From Corbicula japonica (Eukaryota; Mollusca; Bivalvia; Venerida; Cyrenidae), in assembly GCA_038501625.1 (NCBI GenBank), contig JAZAYU010000180.1, forward strand, positions 515,501 to 579,500: 64,000 nt of DNA, in the 5' to 3' direction. Position numbers and translations under genes: made by a program. The notes under the pieces were generated by a model, which saw only the letters and a program-made list of their open reading frames with translations, was not told the origin of the DNA and searched no databases. Below, piece by piece: positions 12,411-23,636 of the stretch (its first letter is position 1; every line of letters starts with the position of its first letter).

Positions 12411-13671
12411 TTTCATGCTAGATATTTTTATCGCTACTTGTACGCTCTGAGAGAAGCTGTGTTTTCTGAATGTGTCCTTCTGAAAGAAGCTTTATCTGAT
12501 GTACATATTTTTACTCTTTACGTATTGCAATCGCATGCTTATCTTAAAAATATTGAGATAAAAACAATGGAATTCTGATATTATAATTGCATTTGTAGAA
12601 TTCAACTTGGGAAGGCTTTATCATTAAGGGTACAGAGAATAACTTTGTTTTTAAGAATTCAACTTATGATATACTGTTTCAATATGGGTACAAAATATGG
12701 TTTCCACCGTGAAAGGTAATTGTACAAGTGTCTGATGATAATATTACTTATGTTAAAATGCGCGTCTCCTGCAGTTTTCTTTTTCTTGAAATGTGTTTTT
12801 TTTTTCAAAAGTTTCAATTAAAAAAATTCAAACTTTATTTACATGCTAAGTTTCTTAATACAAAGAACAATTGCAAGAACCTGAAATATAATACAATATG
12901 ATAAGCAATTACAATACTATAATTGGAAACGACGATTCAACATATATATGTATTACACAATATGTGTAGTTGTAATTAAATTATAATGCTGAAACAACAA
13001 TTGTTTATATGTTTATGTACGTAACCAAAATTAGGACAAACATAACATATAAACTCGTCCGGTTTTACCGCTAGGGTTCATTAACCAGATGCTTCCCTGT
13101 CAAATTATCTGATAAATTGTATGGATGGTGTCACACCTTTACACCTGTTTACAGTGTCATCACGATGGTGCAATTGAATCAAATACCCCATTATCGACCA
13201 TTTGAAAGGAAAATTGAAAGCCACCGAACGACTCTGTTTGATTGGGAAGTAATAAAAATGCAAATCATTGCCCAAGACGCCTAGCAACAGAACTTTCACG
13301 TGAATAAATACATTTAAATATAAATACCTACATATTTCTATTTAGATTACATGTAGTCATTTTGCATAACGTATTGAATTATAAAGTCCACAGTAAATGA
13401 GCGAGTGATCATTTATTAACTATCAATGTCAGTTTAATCGAATCATCAATCATTATTTATTTCCTTCGAATATTGAATCATAAAGCATAATATATAATTG
13501 GACAAACTTTAATACTAATATCTACGGTGGTTTGTTTACATTGGCGTTATTTTTACACAATATTATTTCCGCGATAAAATAAATTAAATCAAAATAAATA
13601 ACATACTTTAAAATAACTGCAGTAAAACTAAAAAAAGGATAAATCTAAAATATATCTCTAAAAGCCTTGTG

Positions 13672-13748
13672 TCAGTGTGAATCGAACCCGTGTCGTAAAA
13701 AGGTTAGGCCAGTGCCGGCTGGGTGCGCTAACCACTTGGCTATCGAGT
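13672..13748 (-). repeat. tRNA-like SINE head (degenerate)
   Basis: On the minus strand it shows an A-box-like TAGCCAAGTGGTTAGCGC and, about 50 bp later, a B-box GGGTTCGATTCAC. The acceptor and T stems do not pair, so it is a tRNA-derived repeat rather than a functional tRNA. Confidence 0.55.
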
Positions 13749-13922
13749 CGATGTAATATCAATAGGAAAGATAGTAGTTTTAGCGCGTAAATTTGTCTTA
13801 ACCAGAGTTTTCATTCTATTAATAAAATGTAAACATAGCAAATTTATCTTGGCCTACCAATAAATGAGATATATGTGTGGTCATTTATACATGTACACTT
13901 TGGCCGCTAATCCATAGTTCCG

Positions 13923-14152
13923 TGATGCGTGATCCGTGTCCGCGTCCACGTCAGTGTCCGCGATTTTTAACTCACCAAAGATATCGTTGGGTATATTCCA
14001 TACCTCCGTGTCCGTTCCGCGTCCGCGTCCGTGTCCGCGATTTTTCACTCACCAAAGATAACATTGGGTTTATTCCATACCTCCGTGTCCGTTCCACGTC
14101 GCGGACACGAACACGGACGCGGAACGGCCACGTACACGGAGGTATGGAATAG
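13923..14152. repeat. GC-rich 77-bp tandem repeat ending in an inverted arm
   Basis: Two direct units (landmark CGATTTTT.ACTCACCAAAG at 13961 and 14038, period 77) rich in 'GTCCGCGTCCGTGTCCGCG'. They are followed at about 14098-14150 by the reverse complement of the unit ('GGACACGAACACGGACGCGG', 'GGAGGTATGGAATA'). The base composition is strikingly different from the surroundings. Confidence 0.85.
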
Positions 14153-14517
14153 GGGCCTTAACCTACACTGTGGTACACTGTTAAAATTTGAAACACGTTG
14201 AGATACATCATTTTAACTTTTTTGTAAGGAATTTTCATTAAACATCATTCGTGCCTTAGTAAAGTTTTAATTAATTTTAAATAATATTCAAGTCTAATGG
14301 TTTACACGAATGTATGACAGAACGCGTTCAGGAGCCGCATGAAATAATGGCTTGGACAACAAACGCTTTACAATAAATCCTTTAATTATTTCTTCAGAAT
14401 CATTTTCTTCGGTCCTCATTTTAAATGAGTAGTTAAAAATACGAAAAATACCGGTTTGTGGTGAAATGACGAACATTAAGTTATAAACATACTATGTTTA
14501 TATTTTGTGCTAAAGTG

Positions 14518-15000
14518 AAATATGCAATACCAGGAATGGACACTTCTTGCATACCAGATCAGGTCATCCGGTGTTTTCACCCGTGTAGGAAATTTCGATC
14601 CTACAGCCCATGTAGAATGAGTCACGTGAGTGACGTCACGTCTTCAAATATCTGACGTAATATATTCAAGTTAGTGACGTCATTTATAAAAAAGATTGCT
14701 TTAACGTCAATATTTCAGCATAATGAAAATAAATAAGTTTGTATACTTACACAAAAATGTTATAAATAATAAAAGGTATGCAAGAAAAAGTATCTTGCAT
14801 GAGAAATTCGGTAAAGATAGAAAAATCTGTCACCTCGGGTGAACTGTTTTGGCGGGAACAGAGCCTCGTTCCCGCAAAACAGTTAACCCTCGGTGACAGA
14901 TTTTTCCTTCTTCACCTCACACTCATGCACGATACTTATAATCCAGAAGACACAGCCTTTCCACACAGGCGAACGTTAGAAACGAAAAAAGAGCATGGGT
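14518..15000 (+). mobile_element. A-family copy interrupted by a hairpin-bearing insert
   Basis: The first 30 bp of family A (GTGAAATATGCAATACCAGG) lie at about 14516-14545. The continuation (CCAGAAGACACAGCC to AAAGAGCATGG) lies at about 14942-14998. The roughly 390 bp between them are an insert that includes the inverted repeat at 14789-14936. Confidence 0.65.
14789..14936. repeat. Long hairpin, about 148 bp
   Basis: Arms run from 'GTATCTTGCATGAGAAATTC' and 'AGAAAAATCTGTCACCTCGG' inward to 'GGCGGGAAC', and return via 'GTTCCCGC', 'AACCCTCGGTGACAGATTTT' and 'CTCATGCACGATAC'. The inner 45 bp of each arm are nearly perfect. The loop is about 8 bp. Confidence 0.88.
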
Positions 15001-15006
15001 AATAAA

Positions 15007-15672
15007 ATGAGAAATTTCTGTGCGAAATTTCCATCAATTTCTGTGGAGTTTTTCTTCAATTTCTGTGAGAATTTTCTAACAATTTCTGTGAGCATTTTCC
15101 ATCAATTCATGTGAGAATTTCCCATCAATTTCTGTGGAGTTTTTCTTCAATTTCTGTGCGAAATTTCCATCAATTTCTGTGGAGTTTTTCTTCAATTTCT
15201 GTGAGAATTTTCTAACAATTTCTGTGAGCATTTTCCATCAATTCATGTGAGAATTTCCCATCAATTTCTGTGGAGTTTTTCTTCAATTTCTGTGCGAAAT
15301 TTCCATCAATTTCTGTGGAGTTTTTCTTCAATTTCTGTGAGAATTTTCTAACAATTTCTGTGAGCATTTTCCATCAATTTATGTGAGAAATTTCCATCAA
15401 TTTCTGTGGAGTTTTTCTTCAATTTCTGTGCGAAATTTTCATCAATTTCTGTGGAGTTTTTCTTCAATTTCTGTGAGAATTTTCTAACAATTTCTGTGAG
15501 CATTTTCCATCAATTTATGTGAGAAATTTCCATCAATTTCTGTGGAGTTTTTCTTCAATTTCTGTGAGAATTTTCTAACAATTTCTGTGAGCATTTTCCA
15601 TCAATTTCTGTGAGAATTTTCCATCAATTTCTTTGAGAATTTTCCATCAATTTCTGTGAGAGTTTTCCAGTT
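15007..15672 (+). repeat. Minisatellite with 136-bp higher-order units
   Basis: The basic monomer is about 23 bp ('AATTTCTGTGAGAATTTTCC' and variants). Six variant monomers form a 136-bp block: the variant CTGTGCGAAA recurs at 15018, 15154, 15290 and 15426, exactly 136 bp apart. The last 110 bp are more homogeneous monomers. Confidence 0.95.
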
Positions 15673-15679
15673 CAAGTGG

Positions 15680-16620
15680 GTATTCTGTCAACCTTTTTTA
15701 ATCTATTAATAAAACTTCTGGCCTAAAGTCTGTTCTGCATTTACAGATATGAAAGAACTGTTTGTCATGATATTGCCCAGCAGCAGCAGTTATAGAATTT
15801 GACATAATTTAAATATTAAATACCTAAAACAGTCGTTTATATCGCTGGAAAAAATGGGAACAATTTTTAACTTAATTAAAAAAATAGAAAAAAATTACAG
15901 CAAAGCAGATCTTATAAATAGGAAGCTTCTTACCTAGTTTAAATATTAATTATAAATATCTACCATTTACATTGCTTTAATGATTGAAAGGTATTCCTAA
16001 AAATAACCAAGGGTCTTATAAAATATTAAGGATATGTTTGTTGCTTAAATACGAGTACTGTTGTTTACTGTGTATTAGTAATGTTTTCACCGGAAAAGTT
16101 ATAACCGGAAAACTGACTGACCTTCTAAACATGAGCAAACGAAGTTGCTTTTTTGCATTTCGCGGTAATAATGACTTGTATATAGTAAAAAGTATGTATA
16201 TGTGACAAATTCGACTATTAATTGACTATTTATTATAAGAAATAACAATATGTGTATGTTCTTTCCAAATAAATTAACAATTTATATTTAACAAAATGCA
16301 TGTATCGTCGAAGACGTGCTTTTCCCGTGACGCCCATATTTGCATGAATGTAACTAAACCTTAGGCATTTTCACGTAAAATCAAAATTACAATCTAATCC
16401 AATTTTACGCTCACATGCATTGCATTTAAACGGTTCTCAAATAATTATGCTAGTTTGTGTCAAAATTTATAAATTTAAACGAGATCTAAGTAAAATGCAT
16501 TAATATGCACCTGTTTCTCACACTACACCAGACGTCGGACACATTTAATGCATTGCGCCACACGAATCTGTTTAACATATGTACTTTAACCGAAATATTT
16601 TGGTCTAACTGAAACGATAA
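15680..16620. other. Spacer with an eroded C-family MITE (about 16150-16340)
   Basis: 'GCATTTCGCGGTAATAATGA' and the terminal CTTTTCCCGTGACGCCCATAT at 16319-16339 match the right half of family C; the left end is not recognisable. Nothing else is seen in the interval. Confidence 0.55.
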
Positions 16621-16712
16621 AGATGATCTTTGCTGGGTTAATATGTATTTGTTCCAGATCTGTAAGCATCACAGATCTGTCAAAGTCACGAACGCGCGTT
16701 CGTAATATTCAT

Positions 16713-16955
16713 GAAGACTTTATGGACACGCAAAGGCCTGAAGACTTTATGGACACGCAAAGGCCTGAAGACTTTATGGACACGCAAAGGCCTGAAGACT
16801 TTATGGACACGCAAAGGCCTGAAGACTTTATGGACACGCAAAGGCCTGAAGACTTTATGGACACGCAAAGGCCCGAAGAGTTTATGGACACGCAAAGGCC
16901 TGAAGACTTTATGGACACGCAAAGGCCTGAAGACTTTATGGACACGCAAAGGCCT
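16713..16955 (+). repeat. 27-bp minisatellite, nine copies
   Basis: Nine head-to-tail copies of a 27-bp unit beginning GAAGACTTTATGGACACGCA; only the unit near 16873 has substitutions. Because 27 is divisible by three, the array is open in several frames on both strands (EDFMDTQRP on plus), which explains the long frame 16623-17126. It is preceded by the perfect 16-bp palindrome ACGAACGCGCGTTCGT at 16688. Confidence 0.97.
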
Positions 16956-16964
16956 GAAATGAAT

Positions 16965-17130
16965 TACGTATCTGCTGGCAGTGTACATCCAGATCTCTGC
17001 TGTCTGATCTGGATCTGCATTTGTCGTATTTTGTTCACAAATAACAGTGCAGATCCTGATCTGATGAGCTGGCTGATTTGGATCTACACTGTTCGCCCAT
17101 GCAGTAAAGATGTATACATGGAGTAAAGGG
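16965..17130 (+). mobile_element. Q-family element
   Basis: Contains 'GTGTACATCCAGATC', 'CTGATCTGGATCTGCA' and the end block 'GATCTACACTGTTCGCCCAT' followed by a GGAGTAAAGGGTTAA tail. The same blocks in the same order occur at 33140-33352 and 34040-34290. Internal GATCCAGATC/GATCTGGATC pairs form inverted repeats. Confidence 0.7.
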
Positions 17131-17465
17131 TTAAGTGATATTTAAATTCGTGAAATACAGAACTACGAATTCTAATAGAGATTTTTTGACTGAAACTACC
17201 CTGCATTTTAGCTTGTTAACAGACGATAACAAAGCATAACATAAGCTCAAAATTATGAGATATACAGAACTTTCATAGCTTTCAAATTACCATTGCTGCC
17301 TATTAATGTAAGAACTAAAAGCATTTTATTTCACACTGTTCTTATATGTGACGGTTCGTGACAAAATGAGGATTATGGTCCTTGCAACTATTGCAATCAG
17401 ATCATGGTATACACAGTTAGCCATTCATTTACGGAAGGATTCTTAACGCTTCATAAAAACAGTTC

Positions 17466-17604
17466 AGGGCTGAAGGTTATAAAACTGAGTTTGGACACCA
17501 GTCTCAAATCTCAAGGATCTGATTGGCTGAAATGGCGACTTTCAGCCAATCAGATGCTTGAGATTTGAGACTGGTTTCTATGCTCAGTTTTATAACCTTG
17601 GGCA
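17466..17604. mobile_element. FB-family palindrome
   Basis: Whole FB copy with a shortened centre: arms '..GGTTATAAAACTGAGTTTGG' and '..CTCAGTTTTATAACCTTGGG'. Confidence 0.88.
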
Positions 17605-17740
17605 TAGACCCTTTCAGACCGTGAATGTCCGCAATTTAATCATAGTCTACACTTGTCGCAAAATAAAGGCACCTTTTGTAATGGTGCGTCGCATATTTCT
17701 CTGACTAAATGAACGAAATTCAATTTTAAATGCAAAAGAT

Positions 17741-17822
17741 ACCTGGGCCCCATTTCAGCCAATCAGATGCTTGAGGTTTGAGATTGGTCTTTGGCTCTGG
17801 TTTGATTATAATGGACCCAGAA
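17741..17822. mobile_element. FB fragments (17741-17822; also 18521-18560)
   Basis: The first has the right inner arm 'CATTTCAGCCAATCAGATGC' and a decayed end. The second is only the left end 'AAGATCATAAAACTAAGATT' at 18521-18560. Confidence 0.6.
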
Positions 17823-18950
17823 CTCAAGTTCATGGACATTTTCCAAAATTATTGTTAAAGGTAGTTTATCCGAATTCAGCGGGACTTTTCAGAAAATACC
17901 ACACGTTTAAAACAGGCATTGTTTTATATAAATTTTGTATTGTTGATACATTTTTTTTAAAAATTTCTTCGAAGAACATTGAAATGCTTTCGTGTGATGG
18001 CCCAGTTTTATCTTCAGCGCGCTCGGTTGTGACGTAGCTCTATACTTTGTATACGTCAGGCGGTTTCATTACGCGTTCTACTGTAACTATGAAACAACGA
18101 GTATATAACTTTGTCGCGCAACCGATTTAATATTAAAACATAATTTAAAGGTCTTTCACTAATAAGGCCATATTTGTGACAATGAAAAAAACGTGACAAA
18201 CGACCTTTAAAATGGGATTTTTTTTCTGGGACAATCATTTGACAAATATTCGCCTATAAAATATTTATTCTAGTAGCTTCTTTATTTGACGAAGAATAAA
18301 CATCAATCAAAGTTTTAATAATGGGATATCGGGAAATAAAATGTGTTCTGCCATCATTTAGATTACCCCTCTTACGATTTACAATAGCAGTAAAAGTGCA
18401 ATTTAGTAGAAAAGTGAAATCGCTCCCAATTATTTCATCAACTTTACTCAGTCATCCGTGTCACATAATGGTGACGGCAGATATCGGCGTTACTGTGGAT
18501 ACTTGTTCCGGTTGGGGATAAAGGCCAAAGATCATAAAACTAAGATTGGAGACCAGTCGTTTTATCGTTATCGAGCCTGTATCGATTATCGTTATTGCGC
18601 TTGTATCATTTAGTTAACTAAGCCTTAACAAAGTTATTTTGAAAGGTTTCAATGGTACTCACAGTTGAACAGCAAGTCATGTTTACTTAAAAATCATCTG
18701 GTACACAACGCCTACATTTTCCCCTCTACTTCTGTTTTGCGAACTAAGTTTACAATCAATGAATATTCAAATGGTTAGGTATGTCTCGATTAGAAGGATT
18801 CACCGATGTCTATGTTTCAGGACAGTTTAGTTCACATGTTGTTGTTTTTTTAATTGAAAGCCATGAAATTATAAAAAAAAATATTTCAATTTTACAGTAA
18901 TGTTATGAATCATTGACATTAGTTCCTTTTTTATTACTTTTTTAAACTGG

Positions 18951-19096
18951 TCCTGAGGTTATAAAGCTGAGATTGGAAACCAGTCTCAAATCTCAAGCAT
19001 CTGATTGGCTGAAATGGCGACCAGTCGCCATTTCAGCCAATCAGATGCTTGAGATTTGAGACTGGTTTCCATGCTCAGTTTTATAACCTTGGGCAC
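18951..19096. mobile_element. FB-family palindrome, near-perfect copy
   Basis: Arms of about 70 bp, almost perfectly complementary, meeting at the core TGGCGACCAGTCGCCA. The ends are 'GAGGTTATAAAGCTGAG' and 'CTCAGTTTTATAACCTTGGG'. This is one of the youngest-looking copies. Confidence 0.92.
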
Positions 19097-19099
19097 TGA

Positions 19100-20830
19100 T
19101 ATTGAACGTTATTCGATGATCAACCATTTGCTTGTTAAAAATCAAAAGAAAATTTAAGGTTAACAGTAATATTTTGTCTAAAATATATGATAATATCAGT
19201 ATATATAATTGTATTTCTGCAGTATAACGTAAGGAGTTTAGTTCATAATAAAAATTGCTTTTTTGCTATTTTAAAAGAAACAAAGTACAACTGCTTATGT
19301 GAATAAATAAAACCTCTAAAACGTGTGACAAATCTAATAAACTGTAAAACGCGCAAAATACTCATAAATACATCTTGCGCGTAAAAAAATCTTGCGGGAA
19401 AAAAACCTGGCAATGTATATTCATTCAAGAATTTTTATAGGATATAAAATATATTGCGGAGTTTACTTAACCCCTCATGTTTTGTATGATCTTTTTAAAG
19501 CCTTATTTCACATCCTGGTATCGGCTCTCCCAAGTACAGGTGGCATTCCCACATACAGCTCTCGGTAAAGAATTTTATAGGAGAGGTGGTGTAAGTATTT
19601 CGTTTGTATCTCCACAAATGCAAAACCCACGAAAAAATGAAACATATCAGCACCCTGGTAATTAAAAAAATAATGACTATGTTCTGCAAGTGCCACAACA
19701 TTTCATCTTGAAACAAAAAAACTACTGCGAGTAAAACGCGAAAGTTCGACTCAAAAATGTCAAATGTCTAAATAAAACGTAAAATACTCAGTAAGTACTG
19801 CAAATTTATTCATTTTTGATACAGTATCGTATAGTCCTGTCTTCCCACAACATCCAGTTCAAATTCTAAGCCTTGATCAGTTTTATTTAATGAATGACTC
19901 GTCAGTGGTTTCAAAACGGCAATTCCATCGCACAGGTGTGTAAATGTTTGGCATTCACCAAGTACAGCTACCAAAACGGCTTCAAAAAATGTGAAGAAAT
20001 CGTAAGTTATTTAGTTTTAGTTTATATATGGGAGGTCAAAATACACTGACACATAGTAATTATTTAGATTTGTTTTGAGTATTTTGTCCTCCCACATATA
20101 ATGTGGCTACTTCTGATTTATATATGCAGATTTCGCTTTTTTATCGTTAAGCGAGCTGTGTAAGTAAGACTTCGAGTGTTCTATCGAATAAAGAGTGCGG
20201 ACTGTTTAAAGGCCATTTGCACGAGATATTTACCATCTTTCTAACTGGTCTTGTTTAAATAATTCCATTAACTTTTTATTGCGTTTTCGCCACGTAATTG
20301 ATTTTACTGAAACAATAATACATGTACCCAATACATTTCAATAAATACATATTTTGGTCGGTTAAAGTTAACATTATTACAATTTTAAGTACTAGTAATT
20401 AAAAAGTCCAGTAAAGACTGGGGCAGTTTAACGTAACATTAACACAACATTGTTTTAGATCTCAGTTTTCCCCCAAAACACCAATAACATAAAACTTCAA
20501 TGTAAAAATTGTACCCAGCAACTGGAAATCATAACTATTGATTACTACGTAGGTGATGCGCAAGTTAAGGAGGGTTTACCTCGTTATTTAGAGTCGATAA
20601 ATTAGCATATTTTGAAAAGGCTTTAGACTGTCAACAAGATTACTGTACGGACGCTTGCGGGATCCTAATCATTTATTTTAGGCGTGTTTTTCAAATCACA
20701 ATTTAATGGAAATATTGTGCATGCAATGAATTTTCGATTTTAAGTATAATGTTGAGGATATAACTGTTAAATTTATATGTAACTTTAACATTAGTATAAT
20801 AAAACAGTTTCCAGATTGTTTATTGAACTG
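19100..20830. other. Spacer upstream of GT92
   Basis: AT-rich, with no recognised gene. One minus-strand stretch (19814-20006) is discussed under findings. TATATA-rich pieces occur at 20035 and 20096 but no promoter can be asserted. Confidence 0.5.
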
Positions 20831-20896
20831 ATTTAGGACTTGCTTACAGCGTTAAACATTCACGTTACATTTGAATTATTAAAAATCAAAACAAAT

Positions 20897-23474
20897 ATGG
20901 CTGACAGAAAGATGGATAAATTGCTGCTTTTGAGTCATTACGTGAATAAACGGAGTGTAGGAATTATCATGACGTACTTATATATACTAACATTGTTGGT
21001 AGTTATAGCATCACATATTCGACTGTCACAGGACAAAATTTTGCGAAACAAAAGCAGTAAAAGCTACTTGCGAAAGACCTTAGCTTTAAATGGAAATATA
21101 TACGTCAAAGATCACGGTAACTATGATGAGCACAGCCAAACAACAATGGAAGGTGTCGCAAATCGATCTAACATAGACTCAAAATCTATATCTGACATTC
21201 GTCCAAGTGAACGTAAACATTTAAATGAAGAAACATCCATTATGAGAGAAAGAAAGAATGCTGAGGTCGTTCAGCAAGAAATCATTAAGAAAGATATAAA
21301 AGAACATTCTGTTAAGAAAAAGGAAATAGAAGATACAAATCCAGCTTTTATAGGAGAACCACAAAAGAATGATGTAGTCATTACGAAAGAAATAAAGAAG
21401 AACGATATAAAAGAACATTCTGCTAAGAAAAAAGAAATAGAAGATGTAAATCCAGCTAGAAAGAAGATAAATTCTAATGTAGGCAATGAGAAAACTGACA
21501 ACAAGGTAGTTCCAAGCGAAGTTAAGAAGATAAAGTCAACAAATATTCAACTTGTCAAATCCAAATATCCTAATGTAGAAGTGGTAAAAAACCTGGAAAT
21601 TCCAAATATCCCTATTCCACAAGAACTTATGTGGCAGAATATATCAGCAGACGGGACGTTCATGATTTTTTCTGCTTTCGTGGACAGAATTAATGGGCAG
21701 CCATATATCAAAGCCTTGGCAATAAATGGAAACTACTTTTTACCGAAGTTCTACTGTGAGATGACGTATGAGCACGCTGACAGTGTCACAACCAAAGGGA
21801 AACTCTGGATGCTTCCTGATCACCATGAGATGATGTGAGTACCGGTCCAAGATCATCAATCTTTATCCGGAGATCAGCCTCAAATCTAGCGCATCTGATT
21901 GACTAAAATGGCGAATGGTCGCCATTTCAGCCTATAAGATGTTTGAGATTTGAAACTGGTCTCCAATATTAGTTTTATGATCCTGGGCCCTGGTTTTCTT
22001 ACTTGAACTGTATCTGTCTCTTGCATGGAAGGCATGCATACGAAGAATAGCTACACCCAGAAAACATAGCCACCCCACACTGCCAAAAAGGCAGAGGAAA
22101 AGTGATCTTAGATTTATAAAATTTCAAAGAAGACACCACAAACAACTTACGATAAAGAGAACATGAGGCGTATTCCACATGCAGAATACCTTGATAATTC
22201 AGAGTGGACTCACTACTTAGAGCGACCTACTTTTTGCCCTCACCTTCATTAACTGGTCCATAATAATTCGTGACGAACTTCATTCGGGGCACGTCACGGG
22301 AAAAGTCGCCTTCGGACAATTGATCAATTTTAAAATAAAGTCCTACATATAAGCAGTCCTCATTAACAAAGCTTATCATGGACTTCGGGGTACAAAATCA
22401 ACATATATAAGCTAAAGAAAACCGCCTTATTATTAGTAATGAGAAAATAATTGTTAACTTCAAGTCATTTCCATATAAATTAACTAAAATGTCATTGATA
22501 CCTTTTCCTTTAACTTGTCATATTTTACCCTGTTTTACAGATTTAAGACCGTCTTCCTGTTTTGTGCCCTGCCAGACGACGAGATACCAGTCTACATATC
22601 GATCATTCCAAACGATCCCCGACTGTCCAATCCAGCACCGGTACGACTACATCGACTTCCGGTTCTGTACCAGCCAAGAGAACTGCGTAATTTCACCGTT
22701 TGCTTATCGCCAATATTTTTCAATAATTCTATTGAATATGAACTAGTACAATGGTTTGAAATGAACAGGCTTTTAGGTGTTGATTTATTCATGGTTTATA
22801 CTTATTCTACTCAACCTGGAACTGACGAAATTTTAAGCCATTACGAAAAAGAAGGCTGGGTCAAGGTGATACCATGGAAACTACCGCGGCATACGGATTT
22901 GCATTATTATGGACAAAATGCAGCTATAAATGACTGTTTGATTCGGAACTATAGAATCTCGCGATATATGGTAAATATAGACATCGACGAGCTAATTGTA
23001 CCCAGAAAAGGTATGACGACCTTAAATGAACTAATGACTTCCCTTCCAAACACGCACTGTGAGTATAGCGTACGGAGTAGCTTTATGGGTGTCGAGACGA
23101 AAGCCGTTTATGAAGGGAAACAGAAGGCAAGGGAGCTAAATCTTAACTTCTTACTGCGTATCACAAGACGGGAATACATATTTGATAAGAATGTAAGATC
23201 AAAATATATTGTTAATACAACTTGTATAGACACAGTGGGTATACACTATTGTTGGAAATACCGGAATGGGACGGTCGAAACACAGAGATATCATGTTATG
23301 CCACGTGACGCGCTGGTGTTTCACTTCCGGTCAGAACCTGTAATGAAAAGTGGCAAGGAAGTAGAAGAGAAAGCAGTTTACAAATATTTTAGACAACTGA
23401 TAGCAAACGCAAAATCACGATGGGATAAAATAAACACTGAAAGACAAAATGCAAAACGAAAACCGCTAAAGTAA
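20897..23474 (+). CDS. Glycosyltransferase family 92 (DUF23) protein, two coding exons
   Basis: Spliced CDS 20897-21834 and 22541-23474, about 623 residues. GT92 enzymes are Golgi type II proteins; characterised members galactosylate glycans. The start is the first ATG after an acceptor-like CTTACAG at 20849. Residues 21-41 form the single membrane segment, followed by a Lys/Glu-rich stem with a 37-residue duplicated block (KEHSxKKKEIED at about 136 and 173). The catalytic half includes SIEYELVQWFEMNRLLGVDL, the DxD-type site NIDIDELIVPRKG (about 460) and the C-terminal HFRSEP (about 573), all GT92 hallmarks. The donor ATGAT|GTGAGT and acceptor GTTTTACAG|AT join as AT|A, restoring the frame into FKTVFLFCALPDD. 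The 706-bp intron consists largely of mobile elements. It lies downstream of another Golgi glycosyltransferase at 2461-7630, with no evidence of co-regulation. Confidence 0.9.
21844..21991. mobile_element. FB-family palindrome in GT92 intron
   Basis: Begins 9 bp after the intron donor. Diverged FB arms ('CCAAGATCATCAATCTTTA' / 'TTAGTTTTATGATCCTGGGC') around the core ATGGCGAATGGTCGCCAT. Confidence 0.85.
22020..22180 (+). mobile_element. A-family fragment in GT92 intron
   Basis: 'AGAAAACATAGCCACCCCAC', 'GGCAGAGGAAAAG' and 'CACCACAAACAACTTACGA' match the 5' half of family A. The extreme 5' end is rearranged. Confidence 0.65.
22276..22512. mobile_element. Eroded C-family MITE in GT92 intron
   Basis: Left end 'GGGGCACGTCACGGGAAAAG' and a decayed right end 'TTGATACCTTTTCC'. 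The right end lies about 30 bp before the acceptor of GT92 exon 2 and may supply part of its pyrimidine tract. Confidence 0.7.
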
Positions 23475-23636
23475 AGAACAAATTACAAGTCTTTGTCGTT
23501 TTATTTTTTTCTCCATGATTTGTTCTCCGTTGAGGATAACATTATGTACTTTAAGAGTTTACTACACTAATCCTTGTTTGCTCATTGATAAAAAAGAAAA
23601 TTATCAAAATCTCAAAATCTTTTTACTTCATAAAAA

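Noticed and set aside
13672..13748. Functional tRNA on the minus strand
   Set aside because: A- and B-box-like sequences are present but acceptor and T stems do not pair.
16713..16955. CRISPR-like array
   Set aside because: Units are head-to-tail without spacers, and the context is eukaryotic.
16623..17126. 167-codon frame with EDFMDTQRP repeats
   Set aside because: The 27-bp array is open in several frames on both strands; flanks belong to a Q repeat element.
20840..20896. TTG start of the GT92 frame
   Set aside because: It lies at an acceptor-like CTTACAG; the ATG at 20897 gives the usual short cytosolic tail.
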